Assembly (NCBI GenBank): GCA_945971355.1
Contig: CAMFPD010000020.1
Location: 1 to 17,977 of the forward strand
DNA length: 17,977 bases
Direction: 5' to 3'
Origin: an uncultured Lachnobacterium sp.
GTDB lineage: Bacteria > Bacillota > Clostridia > Lachnospirales > Lachnospiraceae
Shown: positions 1-7,524 of the stretch, one piece after another
Layout of the letters: each line of letters starts with the position of its first letter
How positions within the stretch are numbered: position 1 is the first letter of the stretch
Notes under the pieces: model-generated
Database searches by the model: none
Told to the model about the DNA's origin: nothing
Seen by the model: the letters and a program-made list of their open reading frames with translations, nothing else
Program-made: the position numbers and the translations under genes

Positions 1-201
1 AAGGAATTTTCTGATGTGGCAAAAATATCTGGAATAGTTCTTACAAAGATGGATGGAACTGCAAAGGGCGGAATTGCAGTGGCTATTCAGTCAGAGCTTG
101 CAGTTCCTGTTAAATACATTGGTGTAGGAGAAACAATAGACGATTTACAGAAGTTTGATTCTGATGAATTTGTTAATGCATTGTTTAATACACAGGAGTA
201 A
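1..201 (+). CDS. ftsY: Signal recognition particle receptor FtsY, C-terminal fragment
   Basis: The window opens inside this gene, in frame from base 1, and the reading frame closes with TAA at 199-201. The visible 66 residues match the end of the SRP-type GTPase domain of FtsY: the G4-like motif LTKMDGTAKGG, then VPVKYIGVGETIDDLQKFDSDEFVNALF. This is the usual FtsY tail, in which the GVGE and DDLQ-F stretch ends the domain. FtsY is the membrane-associated receptor that docks the Ffh-ribosome complex at the translocon. Ffh itself, encoded at 11201-12571, has the related motif TKLDGDTRGG, but the KMDGTAKGG form and the ending mark this copy as FtsY. No obvious terminator follows. The N-terminal and main GTP-binding parts lie outside the window. 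Confidence 0.93.
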   Translation, partial: KEFSDVAKISGIVLTKMDGTAKGGIAVAIQSELAVPVKYIGVGETIDDLQKFDSDEFVNALFNTQE

Positions 202-206
202 TAGTA

Positions 207-235
207 TTGAAGTTAATTGTTGATTGTAATAAAAT
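207..235 (+). promoter_or_regulatory. Candidate promoter for the threonine ammonia-lyase gene
   Basis: TTGAAG (207-212) and TAAAAT (230-235) are separated by 17 bases, a good sigma-A-type arrangement placing the transcription start near 242. The downstream gene starts at 280. An A/T-only inverted repeat (AAATATT, GGAA loop, AATATTT) at 232-249 overlaps the start site and may be chance in this AT-rich stretch. The call rests on motif matching only. Confidence 0.4.
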
Positions 236-279
236 ATTGGAAAATATTTATTACGATAACTGGGAAGGACGACGGAATT

Positions 280-1491
280 ATGTTGACACTTGACAAATTT
301 GAAGAAGCCAGTGAAAAAGTCAGGGAGGTCACTCTTGAGACAAAGCTGGTTTACAGTGACTATTTTAGCGAGCAGACAGGAAATAAGGTTTATTTGAAGC
401 CGGAAAATATGCAGTTTACAGGTGCATATAAGGTTAGAGGTGCATACTACAAGATCAGTACACTCTCAGATGAGGAGAGAAGCAAAGGTCTTATTACTGC
501 ATCAGCCGGAAATCATGCACAGGGAGTTGCCTATGCTGCCAAATGTTATGGATGTAAGGCTGTTATTGTTATGCCGACAACAACACCTCTTATTAAGGTA
601 AACCGTACCAAGAGTTATGGTGCAGAAGTGGTACTTTACGGTGATGTGTATGATGAGGCATGTGCCAAGGCTTATGAGCTTGCAGAGGAAAAGGGATATA
701 CATTCATTCATCCTTTTGATGATCCTGTAGTTGCCACCGGCCAGGGAACTATCGCCATGGAAATTTTTAAGGAGCTTCCACTTGTGGAATATATTCTTGT
801 TCCTATTGGTGGCGGTGGACTTGCCACAGGTGTGTCAACACTTGCAAAGCTTTTAAATCCAAAGATTAAGGTGATTGGAGTAGAACCTGCTGGCGCAAAT
901 TGCATGCAGGAAAGTTTTAAAAATGGTAAGGTGACAACCCTGCCAACGGTTAATACAATTGCGGATGGTACAGCAGTTAAGACTCCAGGCAGCAATATAT
1001 TCCCTTATATTCAAAAGAATCTTGATGATATTATTACAATTGAGGATGACGAGCTTATTGGCGCTTTCCTTGATATGGTAGAAAATCATAAGATGGTTGT
1101 TGAAAATTCAGGACTTCTCACAGTTGCGGCATTAAAGCATCTGAATGTGAAAGATAAAAGAGTTGTTTCTATCCTAAGTGGTGGAAATATGGATGTAATA
1201 ACAATGTCTTCTGTGGTTCAGCAGGGACTTATTTTCAGGGATAGAATATTTACAGTCTCTGTGCTTCTTCCTGACAAGCCAGGAGAGCTTGCTAAGGTTG
1301 CAGATACTCTTGCAAAGCAGCAGGGAAATGTTATTAAGCTTGAGCACAATCAGTTTGTCACAACAAACAGAAGCGCTGCTGTTGAGCTTCGCATTACACT
1401 TGAGTGCTTTGGAACTGAACACAAGGAACAAATTATGGATGCTTTGGAGAGAGCGGGGTACAAACCAAAGACAGTTAGAACAATGATTTAA
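280..1491 (+). CDS. ilvA: Threonine ammonia-lyase (threonine dehydratase) with C-terminal ACT domain
   Basis: This PLP enzyme deaminates L-threonine (and usually L-serine) to 2-oxobutyrate, feeding isoleucine synthesis or threonine catabolism. From ATG 280 it has 403 residues, normal for the class with a single C-terminal ACT domain. The PLP lysine is K51 in TGAYKVRGA, the phosphate-binding glycine loop GGGG is at 177-180, and SGGNMD lies near the end of the catalytic part. The ACT domain starts near residue 324 (FTVSVLLPDKPGELAKVADTLA) and probably binds an allosteric amino acid. I prefer ATG 280 to the in-frame ATG at 217: homology starts at MLTLDKFEEA, the candidate promoter overlaps 217, and a GGAAGGA-like site lies at 262-268. 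It has its own promoter candidate and terminator, so it is probably a single-gene unit. The symbol ilvA is the common one for this class, although a catabolic (tdcB-like) role is equally possible. Confidence 0.9.
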   Translation: MLTLDKFEEASEKVREVTLETKLVYSDYFSEQTGNKVYLKPENMQFTGAYKVRGAYYKISTLSDEERSKGLITASAGNHAQGVAYAAKCYGCKAVIVMPTTTPLIKVNRTKSYGAEVVLYGDVYDEACAKAYELAEEKGYTFIHPFDDPVVATGQGTIAMEIFKELPLVEYILVPIGGGGLATGVSTLAKLLNPKIKVIGVEPAGANCMQESFKNGKVTTLPTVNTIADGTAVKTPGSNIFPYIQKNLDDIITIEDDELIGAFLDMVENHKMVVENSGLLTVAALKHLNVKDKRVVSILSGGNMDVITMSSVVQQGLIFRDRIFTVSVLLPDKPGELAKVADTLAKQQGNVIKLEHNQFVTTNRSAAVELRITLECFGTEHKEQIMDALERAGYKPKTVRTMI

Positions 1492-1511
1492 AATCGATTG
1501 TGGGGGATTGG

Positions 1512-1540
1512 CGCCAGACCGCTTGGTCTGGTGTTTTTTT
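1512..1540 (+). terminator. Rho-independent terminator after ilvA
   Basis: CCAGACC (1514-1520), loop GCTT and GGTCTGG (1525-1531) form a perfect 7-bp stem, extended by a G-T and a C-G pair at 1512-1513/1532-1533. It is followed by seven T residues (1534-1540). It ends only 14 bases before the response-regulator ATG. Confidence 0.9.
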
Positions 1541-1554
1541 GAAGGATAAAGGTT

Positions 1555-3159
1555 ATGATAAAAGTTTTTTTGGTTGAAGATGAAATAGTAATGAGAGAGG
1601 GAATAAAGAAAAATATTCCTTGGGAGAAAGAAGGGTTTGAGTTCGTAGGAGATGCAAGTGATGGAGAACTGGCATATCCGCTTATACAGAAAACAAAACC
1701 AGATATACTGATTACAGATATTAAGATGCCTTTTATGGACGGAATAGAACTGAGCCGTCTTGTGAAAAAAGATATGCCTGATTTGAAAATTATATTTTTG
1801 ACAGGTTACGATGAGTTTGCTTATGCAAAAGAGGCTATCAGCATAGGTGTTGCAGAGTATTTACTTAAACCAATAACCAGTGTCCAGCTTTTGGAAGTCC
1901 TGCATCGGGTTGAGAAGGTTATATATGATGAGAGACAGAAGAATTTATCTTTTGAAAATCCCGATGATGGATGGGAGAAAAATAAAATCAAGAGGCTTAG
2001 CTTTTTTAGACAACTAATAAGCGGAGAGCTTTCTGTCTCTCAGATTTATTCGGAGGGCGAAAAGTTTGGGGTGGAATTTGTAGCATCACGATACAATCTT
2101 GTGATGATGCAGTTATTCGCCACAAAAGTGCTGGAAGATGAAACTGATGTGCTTAATAAGGTTGAAAATGGAATACTGGAATTGCAAAAAGAGTTTCCAC
2201 AAGTTTTTGTAGTGGAAAAGAATAAAGAGGAATATGCTTTTGTTTTAAAAGAAACAGAGGAAGTATCTATCGAAGAAACTATAGAGTGCTGTAAAGAAAA
2301 ATTTAAAAAGCTTTTGTCTGATTATTCACTTGAATACTATATTGTAGTTGGTAATCCGGTGGAACGTATCGGGGATATGAAAAGATGCTTTGAAGAGGCA
2401 AATGAACATTTTGCCCACAGATATCTCAGAGAGCATAACCAGATTGTAATGTGTGGGAAAAATGGTATTGGCAGCTGTGACGAGCAAGTGGATTTTATGA
2501 CCATGAATTTATCTCAGGCGGACAGTGGAAAATTATCAAATTTTATTAAGACTGGACTTAAGAGTGAGGTTGAGAAATTTGTGGATGATTACTTTGAGAA
2601 AATAGGTACTAAAAATGTACAGTCAATTCTTTTTAGGCAGTATGTGATAATGGATATGTCCATTGTAATAATGGGTACACTGCAGGAAATGGGATATCCG
2701 AAGGAAGAGCTTGTGAATGATTTTGGCAAAACAGAGGAGCTGTCTCAGATTTATACTGGCATAGAGCCTACAAAAAAATACATAGTATCATGTATTAGAA
2801 AGGCAATTGAATACAGGGATGATTCTGTAACAGATAAGAATGAAGATATTGTACAAAAAGCCTGTAAGTATATAGACGAGAACTACTCAAATGAGGATAT
2901 ATCGCTAAATATGGTTTCAAAGTTTGTGGGATTAAGTCCAAATCATTTCAGCACCATATTTGCGCAGAATATGAACAAGACATTTGTGGAATATTTGACG
3001 GACGTGAGAATGGAACAGGCAAAAATACTTCTAAGGACTACCAATATGCGGACCAGTGATATTGCCTTTGAAGTGGGATATCATGATTCTCACTATTTTA
3101 GTTCGCTTTTTAAGAAGAACCAAAACATGACACCTAGAGAGTATAGGGCAGCCAATTAG
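1555..3159 (+). CDS. YesN-type response regulator, receiver plus AraC-family DNA-binding domain
   Basis: This 534-residue cytoplasmic transcription regulator has an N-terminal receiver domain (about 1-120) with acidic residues E8 and D9, phospho-acceptor D55 in TDIKMP, T83 and K105 (LLKPI). The long middle region (about 130-425) matches nothing I can name. The C-terminus (about 430-534) is a double helix-turn-helix AraC domain; ISLNMVSKFVGLSPNHFSTIF and TSDIAFEVGYHDSHYFSSLFKK are its two recognition-helix segments. The start is set by the receiver domain beginning at residue 2 and by an AAAGG site just upstream. The kinase gene follows after 14 bases, so the two form one unit. Here the regulator precedes the kinase, the reverse of the B. 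subtilis yesM-yesN order. The most likely target is the transporter promoter at 4610-4755, inferred from adjacency. Confidence 0.92.
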   Translation: MIKVFLVEDEIVMREGIKKNIPWEKEGFEFVGDASDGELAYPLIQKTKPDILITDIKMPFMDGIELSRLVKKDMPDLKIIFLTGYDEFAYAKEAISIGVAEYLLKPITSVQLLEVLHRVEKVIYDERQKNLSFENPDDGWEKNKIKRLSFFRQLISGELSVSQIYSEGEKFGVEFVASRYNLVMMQLFATKVLEDETDVLNKVENGILELQKEFPQVFVVEKNKEEYAFVLKETEEVSIEETIECCKEKFKKLLSDYSLEYYIVVGNPVERIGDMKRCFEEANEHFAHRYLREHNQIVMCGKNGIGSCDEQVDFMTMNLSQADSGKLSNFIKTGLKSEVEKFVDDYFEKIGTKNVQSILFRQYVIMDMSIVIMGTLQEMGYPKEELVNDFGKTEELSQIYTGIEPTKKYIVSCIRKAIEYRDDSVTDKNEDIVQKACKYIDENYSNEDISLNMVSKFVGLSPNHFSTIFAQNMNKTFVEYLTDVRMEQAKILLRTTNMRTSDIAFEVGYHDSHYFSSLFKKNQNMTPREYRAAN

Positions 3160-3173
3160 CAGGAGAAGAGGGT

Positions 3174-4631
3174 ATGAGAAAAAGGGGTGCATCACTTAGT
3201 AATAGATTAAATATTTTAATTGTATTATGTATAATTCCATTGACATCATTGCTGATATACCTTCTTGTACTTACATATAATTTATCGTCCAAGTATGATG
3301 ATATTGTAGAGCAGATTACCAAGGCAAATGCATATAATATTAACTTTAAGGAAGATGTCGATTATGTGATGTACATAATAGTAGTAAATTCTGCAAGAGC
3401 AGAAGATATTGTTGACACTCAAAAACCACAGATTATGATAGGGGAGGCCAGGGAGGTATTTGAGAATCTGTATGAAGAAGCTGAGACAATGTCGGCAAAA
3501 TCCAAGCTGGATAGAATTCTCACATGTCTTGACACTCTTGAAACACATGTGGTGGAGATAGAGGAGGATGCTCTTGTTCCAGGTATGTATGAGACAAACA
3601 TGGAACGTCTGGAACTTGATGTAAGAGTGCTGACGGAGCTGATTCAAGAACAGATTCAGGAATATATCTATGAGCAAAGTCAAAACCTGGAGGGACTGAG
3701 GCAGGGGGTACACAAGGAAGTTCAGAGAATGATTCTTATTATAAGCATTCTTCTTGCAATAATCCTTGTCAGTGTTGTCTTCTTTGCAAAGATAATTGTG
3801 CGAAATATAACAGAACCGATTTCAGAACTCTGTGATGTGGCGGCAGCTGCAGGTGAAGGTGATTTTGCAATACGAAGCAGTGTGGATAATTCCATCGAAG
3901 AGATACAAAATCTGAATAATAGTGTGAATCAGATGATTGAAAAAATCGGACAACTTGTAGACGATATTCGAGTGGAGGAAATCAATCTGAGAGCAACAGA
4001 GCTTAGGCTTTTGCAGGAGCAGATTAATCCTCATTTCTTGTACAATACTTTGGATAATATTATATGGTTAGCGGAATCTGGTGAAAACGACCAGGTTGTA
4101 AACATGGTAGCATCTTTGTCCAGCTTTTTTAGAACAACCTTAAGTAAAGGAAGGGATTATATCACTGTCGCTGAGGAAAAAGAACATATAGAAAGCTATC
4201 TGGCTATTCAGAAATTTAGATATAGGGATATTCTTTCGTATGATATAGATTTTGATAATGAGATTTTAGATAATACTATACTGAAACTCACATTACAACC
4301 AATTGTGGAAAATGCATTATACCATGGAATCAAGAATAAGCGTGGCATGGGACATATAAATATTGTTGGTAAAATGAAAGGTGAGGATATAGAATTTGTT
4401 GTTTCAGATGATGGAATCGGAATGACTGAGGATGAGGTTAGAAGACTCAAAGGAATTATATCCGGAGCTATTCAGGACGACAGAGATAATGGTGGATTTG
4501 GGCTGTTTAATGTAAATCAAAGACTTGAGCTTAACTATGGAGAAGAGTATGGGCTTAATATCGAAAGTACATATAAGGTGGGAACCTCTATAGCGGTAAG
4601 AATACCAGTCGTAAAAAAACAAACTTTTTAA
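3174..4631 (+). CDS. YesM-type sensor histidine kinase
   Basis: This 485-residue membrane kinase partners the preceding response regulator. Transmembrane helix 1 spans about 13-35. A mainly helical extracytoplasmic domain of about 150 residues follows, then transmembrane helix 2 at about 186-208 and a HAMP linker beginning at about 209 (IVRNITEPISEL). The phospho-acceptor is H287 in LLQEQINPHFLYNTLDNI, typical of the LytS/YesM-like His_kinase family. The ATP-binding domain shows an N box with N380 (PIVENALYHGI), a G1 box at 412-416 (DDGIG) and a late GGFGLFNVNQRL. An AGGAGAAGAGGG site lies just before the ATG. Kinases of this group usually sense carbohydrates, sometimes through a binding protein, which fits the sugar transporter downstream. 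The signal molecule is not evident from sequence. The final codons overlap the first copy of the upstream repeat elements. Confidence 0.93.
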   Translation: MRKRGASLSNRLNILIVLCIIPLTSLLIYLLVLTYNLSSKYDDIVEQITKANAYNINFKEDVDYVMYIIVVNSARAEDIVDTQKPQIMIGEAREVFENLYEEAETMSAKSKLDRILTCLDTLETHVVEIEEDALVPGMYETNMERLELDVRVLTELIQEQIQEYIYEQSQNLEGLRQGVHKEVQRMILIISILLAIILVSVVFFAKIIVRNITEPISELCDVAAAAGEGDFAIRSSVDNSIEEIQNLNNSVNQMIEKIGQLVDDIRVEEINLRATELRLLQEQINPHFLYNTLDNIIWLAESGENDQVVNMVASLSSFFRTTLSKGRDYITVAEEKEHIESYLAIQKFRYRDILSYDIDFDNEILDNTILKLTLQPIVENALYHGIKNKRGMGHINIVGKMKGEDIEFVVSDDGIGMTEDEVRRLKGIISGAIQDDRDNGGFGLFNVNQRLELNYGEEYGLNIESTYKVGTSIAVRIPVVKKQTF

Positions 4632-4707
4632 ATAAAAAATTAAACATTTTCGTAAAAGTTAGTACTTTTTTTGCTGTAAATATAAAAAAACAATAAAAAA
4701 ACAAACT
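4610..4707. repeat. Two overlapping families of short direct repeats in the transporter control region
   Basis: TAAAAAAACAA occurs three times without mismatch: 4612-4622, 4683-4693 and 4694-4704. The last two are directly tandem with an 11-base period. The first and third copies match over 14 bases (TAAAAAAACAAACT). A second pattern, CGTAAAA-N6-ACTTTTT, occurs exactly at 4610-4629 and 4651-4670, with starts 41 bases apart. The elements lie upstream of a -10 box that lacks a -35 box, as expected for activator sites, possibly for the AraC-type regulator. Phased A-tracts could instead simply bend the DNA. Base composition raises the chance of coincidence. Confidence 0.5.
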
Positions 4708-4749
4708 AAAATCGAAAGACCCTCCGTATTTATTTATTAGTAAGAGAAC

Positions 4750-4755
4750 TATAAT
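4750..4755 (+). promoter_or_regulatory. Candidate -10 box of the sugar transporter promoter
   Basis: TATAAT at 4750-4755 is a perfect -10 consensus, but the -35 position at 17-bp spacing (4727-4732, TATTTA) is very poor and there is no TGn extension. This is typical of an activator-dependent promoter. The start would fall at about 4761-4763, 50 bases before the first binding-protein gene. Confidence 0.55.
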
Positions 4756-4762
4756 TTTCTCA

Positions 4763-4783
4763 TAACAAGCAAGGGGCTTGTTA
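4763..4783 (+). promoter_or_regulatory. Stem-loop at the predicted 5' end of the transporter mRNA
   Basis: TAACAAGC (4763-4770), loop AAGGG and GCTTGTTA (4776-4783) form a perfect 8-bp stem. If transcription starts just downstream of the TATAAT at 4750, this hairpin sits at the very 5' end of the message, where such structures commonly protect abundant mRNAs from decay. No T run follows, so it is not a terminator. Confidence 0.45.
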
Positions 4784-4812
4784 AATAATAAAAATTTATG
4801 GAGGGTTTTTAA

Positions 4813-5931
4813 ATGAAAAAGAAAGTAGTAAGCATGTTAATGTGTGCAGCTCTTGGAGCAACATTACTGGCAGGATGTGGAAGTGGTTCAACAGATGCAG
4901 GTTCGTCAGATGCTAGTGCAACAACAGATGACGGAGCAACAACAGATGATGGAGCAGCAGATGATGGAGCAACAACAGACGATGGAGCAGCATCAGGAGA
5001 TGTTATTACAATTGGTTTCGCTCAGGTAGGACATGAGTCAGATTGGCGTACAGCATCAACAAATTCATGCCAGACAGTATTCAGTGCAGAGAATGGTTAT
5101 GATTTACAGTTTGTAGATTGTGATAATGATTCAGCAGTTCAGCTTGAGGCTGTTCGTGGATTCATCGAGCAGGATGTTGATTACATAATCATTGACCCTA
5201 TCGTATCTACAGGATGGGATACAGTTCTTACAGAGTGTGAGGATGCAGGAATTCCTGTTATCGTAATCGACCGTACAATTGAAGATTCTGATAAATATGT
5301 ATCATGGGTTGGATCAAACTTTAAGACAGAAGGTCTTGCAGCTGGTGAGTGGTTAAAGGCATACACAGAGGCTAAGGGAATTAGCGATGTTAACGTTCTT
5401 GTAATTGAGGGATCTACAGGAGCATCTGCTACAATCGGACGTACAGAGGGCTTCAAAGAGATTGCTGATGCTAATGGATGGAACATTCTTGATTCTCAGA
5501 GCGGCGACTTCACAGAAGCAGGTGGACAGGAAGTTATGGAGTCATACTGCAAGAGTTATGAAGGTCAGTTCAATGTAGTTGTATGTCAGAACGATAACGA
5601 AGCATTCGGTGCTATGACAGCAATGAAGAACGCTGGTGTATCTTATGGTGTTGACGGAGATGTTATCTTAATCTCATTCGATGCTTGTACAGCTGGACTT
5701 GAGAAAGTATTATCTGGAGAGATCAATGCTGATTTCGAGTGTAACCCACTTGCAGCTCCATTTGTAGAGCAGGTTATTCAGGCACTTCAGAATGGTGAGA
5801 CACCAGAGAAGGAAGTATACATGACAGAGCATTGGTTCGTAAACGAGGATATTCTTTCTTCAATTACAGTAAATGGTGAGAGTCAGGATCTTACTGTTGT
5901 TGACCAGACTATCATTGATGCACAGTACTAA
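4813..5931 (+). CDS. Sugar ABC transporter substrate-binding lipoprotein, YtfQ-like (first copy)
   Basis: This 372-residue extracellular, lipid-anchored binding protein captures the transporter's sugar. The signal peptide (1-21) ends in lipobox L19-A-G-C22. A low-complexity linker of repeated ATTDDG units runs to about residue 60, followed by a periplasmic-binding-protein type I fold. The segments IGFAQVGHESDWRTASTN, AVRGFIEQDVDYIIIDPIV, AGIPVIVIDRTI and GRTEGFKEI closely follow E. coli YtfQ, which binds galactofuranose. Ligand identity here is inference. The mature protein has seven further cysteines, many for an exported protein. A strong GGAGGG site lies 6 bases before the ATG. The gene heads the transporter operon and is followed by a stable hairpin, which fits higher expression of the binding protein than of the membrane subunits. 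The protein is paralogous to the product of the gene at 9726. Confidence 0.9.
   Translation: MKKKVVSMLMCAALGATLLAGCGSGSTDAGSSDASATTDDGATTDDGAADDGATTDDGAASGDVITIGFAQVGHESDWRTASTNSCQTVFSAENGYDLQFVDCDNDSAVQLEAVRGFIEQDVDYIIIDPIVSTGWDTVLTECEDAGIPVIVIDRTIEDSDKYVSWVGSNFKTEGLAAGEWLKAYTEAKGISDVNVLVIEGSTGASATIGRTEGFKEIADANGWNILDSQSGDFTEAGGQEVMESYCKSYEGQFNVVVCQNDNEAFGAMTAMKNAGVSYGVDGDVILISFDACTAGLEKVLSGEINADFECNPLAAPFVEQVIQALQNGETPEKEVYMTEHWFVNEDILSSITVNGESQDLTVVDQTIIDAQY
4918..4989 (+). repeat. In-frame tandem repeat encoding the Thr/Asp/Gly linker
   Basis: Units of 18 bases (GCAACAACAGATGAYGGA, encoding ATTDDG) occur at 4918, 4936 and 4969, with a 15-base variant (AADDG) at 4954. Every unit keeps the frame. 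The array encodes the flexible spacer between the lipid anchor and the folded domain. Such arrays can change copy number by slippage without breaking the gene. Confidence 0.85.
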
Positions 5932-5954
5932 TTCGAGGTAGTGATGTTTATTCT

Positions 5955-5982
5955 GGGAGGAGATCCGACTGGACCTCCTCCC
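5955..5982 (+). terminator. Intercistronic hairpin between binding protein and ATPase genes
   Basis: GGGAGGAGATCC (5955-5966), loop GACT and GGACCTCCTCCC (5971-5982) form a 12-bp stem with one A-C mismatch. Only a short ATTTTA follows, so it is better seen as a partial terminator or 3'-end stabiliser than as a full stop. The ATPase gene starts 21 bases later with no room for a promoter, so some transcription must pass through. Confidence 0.65.
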
Positions 5983-6003
5983 ATTTTATGAAAGGGTGTT
6001 ATT

Positions 6004-7524
6004 ATGGACAAAAATGTAGTGCTTACCATGAGGGGGATATCAATGACATTCCCTGGAGTAAAAGCATTGGATAATGTGGATTTGACTCTTCGCAAGGGCG
6101 AAATCATGGCGCTTATGGGAGAGAACGGTGCAGGAAAATCAACATTGATCAAATGTCTTACAGGAATAAATGCCTTTGAGGCAGGGGAAATACATGTCGA
6201 GGGAATCGATGGACCTGTTGTAAATCATTCTACTCTTGATGCACAGAAAAAAGGAATATCAACAGTTTATCAGGAAGTAAACCTGTGTCCGAACTTAAGT
6301 GTTGCGGAGAATTTATATATAGGTCGTGAACCTAGAACTAAATTAGGGACAATCGATTGGAAGGAAATGATCTCACGCTCAAGTCGAATAATGAAGGAAT
6401 TGGAACTTGATGTAGATGTTACCAAGACTCTTGAGGATTACTCGCTAGCACTTCAGCAGATGATTGCTATTGCAAGAGCTGTGGATATGGAGTGTAAGGT
6501 TCTTATTCTTGACGAGCCAACTTCTTCACTTGACGATAATGAGGTTGCAAAATTATTTAAGCTGATGCGTCAGTTAAAGGAAAAGGGTGTTTCAATAGTC
6601 TTTGTTACGCATTTCCTTGAGCAGGTATATGAAGTCTGCGACCGCATCACAGTACTTAGAAACGGAACATTAGTCGGTGAGTATCCAATAGCAGAGCTTC
6701 CAAGAGTAAAGCTTGTAGCTGCTATGATGGGAAAAGATTTTGATGACTTGGCATCAATCAAGACAGAGGATAATATCGACTTTACAAATGCACCATTAGT
6801 TGTAAAGGCTAAGGGTATGAGTCACAAGGGAACAATCAAACCATTTGATTTGGAAATTCACAAAGGTGAGGTTGTTGGTCTTACAGGTCTTTTGGGATCT
6901 GGACGTAGTGAACTTGCAAGAGTAATTTATGGTGCAGATAAAAATCAGACAGGTGAGTTGGAATTCAATGGACAGAAGGTTAAAATTAATGCTCCAATTG
7001 ATGCAATGAACCTTGGAATGGGATTATTACCAGATGATAGAAAAGCAGAGGGTATAATTGGAGATTTATCGGTAAGAGAGAATATCATTCTTGCGCTTCA
7101 GGCAAAACGTGGTATGTTCCACTTATTACCAATGAGCAAGCAGAATGAAATTGCTGACAAGTATATTGAGATGCTTCAGATTAAGACTGCAAGTAAGGAA
7201 ACCTTGATTGGACAGCTTTCAGGTGGAAATCAGCAGAAGGTTATTCTTGCAAGATGGCTTGCTACTGATCCTGATTTCCTTATACTTGATGAGCCTACTC
7301 GTGGTATTGACGTAGGTACAAAGACAGAAATTCAGAAGCTTGTATTAAAGCTTGCTAAGGAAGGAAAGAGTCTTATCTTTATATCTTCAGAGATTGAAGA
7401 GATGATTCGTACATGTAATAAGCTTATTATATTGAGAGATGGTCAGACAGTAGGGGAAATCACTGAGAATCTCACACAAGAAAATGTAATGAGCGGAATT
7501 GCAGGAGGTGGAGAAAATGACTAA
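6004..7524 (+). CDS. Sugar ABC transporter double ATP-binding subunit, YtfR/MglA/RbsA family
   Basis: This 506-residue cytoplasmic ATPase energises the importer and contains two fused nucleotide-binding domains. The first has Walker A G39-ENGAGKST-47, a diverged signature (SLALQQMIAIARA) and Walker B with D170-E171 (LILDEPTSSLD). The second has the degenerate Walker A usual for this family (GLLGSGRSE, 295-303), a full LSGGNQQK signature from 405 and Walker B D429-E430 (LILDEPTRGID). In this family the second site is typically the weakened one. Length and layout match YtfR, about 500 residues. An AAAGGGTG site precedes ATG 6004. The stop codon overlaps the start of the first permease by 8 bases, pointing to coupled translation. 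Confidence 0.95.
   Translation: MDKNVVLTMRGISMTFPGVKALDNVDLTLRKGEIMALMGENGAGKSTLIKCLTGINAFEAGEIHVEGIDGPVVNHSTLDAQKKGISTVYQEVNLCPNLSVAENLYIGREPRTKLGTIDWKEMISRSSRIMKELELDVDVTKTLEDYSLALQQMIAIARAVDMECKVLILDEPTSSLDDNEVAKLFKLMRQLKEKGVSIVFVTHFLEQVYEVCDRITVLRNGTLVGEYPIAELPRVKLVAAMMGKDFDDLASIKTEDNIDFTNAPLVVKAKGMSHKGTIKPFDLEIHKGEVVGLTGLLGSGRSELARVIYGADKNQTGELEFNGQKVKINAPIDAMNLGMGLLPDDRKAEGIIGDLSVRENIILALQAKRGMFHLLPMSKQNEIADKYIEMLQIKTASKETLIGQLSGGNQQKVILARWLATDPDFLILDEPTRGIDVGTKTEIQKLVLKLAKEGKSLIFISSEIEEMIRTCNKLIILRDGQTVGEITENLTQENVMSGIAGGGEND

Noticed and set aside
4654..4672. AAAAGT / ACTTTT hairpin with T run as a terminator after the kinase gene
   Set aside because: A 6-bp stem made almost wholly of A-T pairs is too weak; the sequence is better explained as part of the CGTAAAA-N6-ACTTTTT repeats.
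4798..4812. Four-codon upstream frame (ATG GAG GGT TTT TAA) directly before the first binding-protein ATG
   Set aside because: Its ATG touches the ribosome binding site of the real gene and it has no ribosome site of its own; most likely chance.
4844..5029. Glutamine/methionine-rich alternative frame within the first binding-protein gene
   Set aside because: It is the +1 reading of the repeat-encoding linker region; no ribosome site and no family resemblance.
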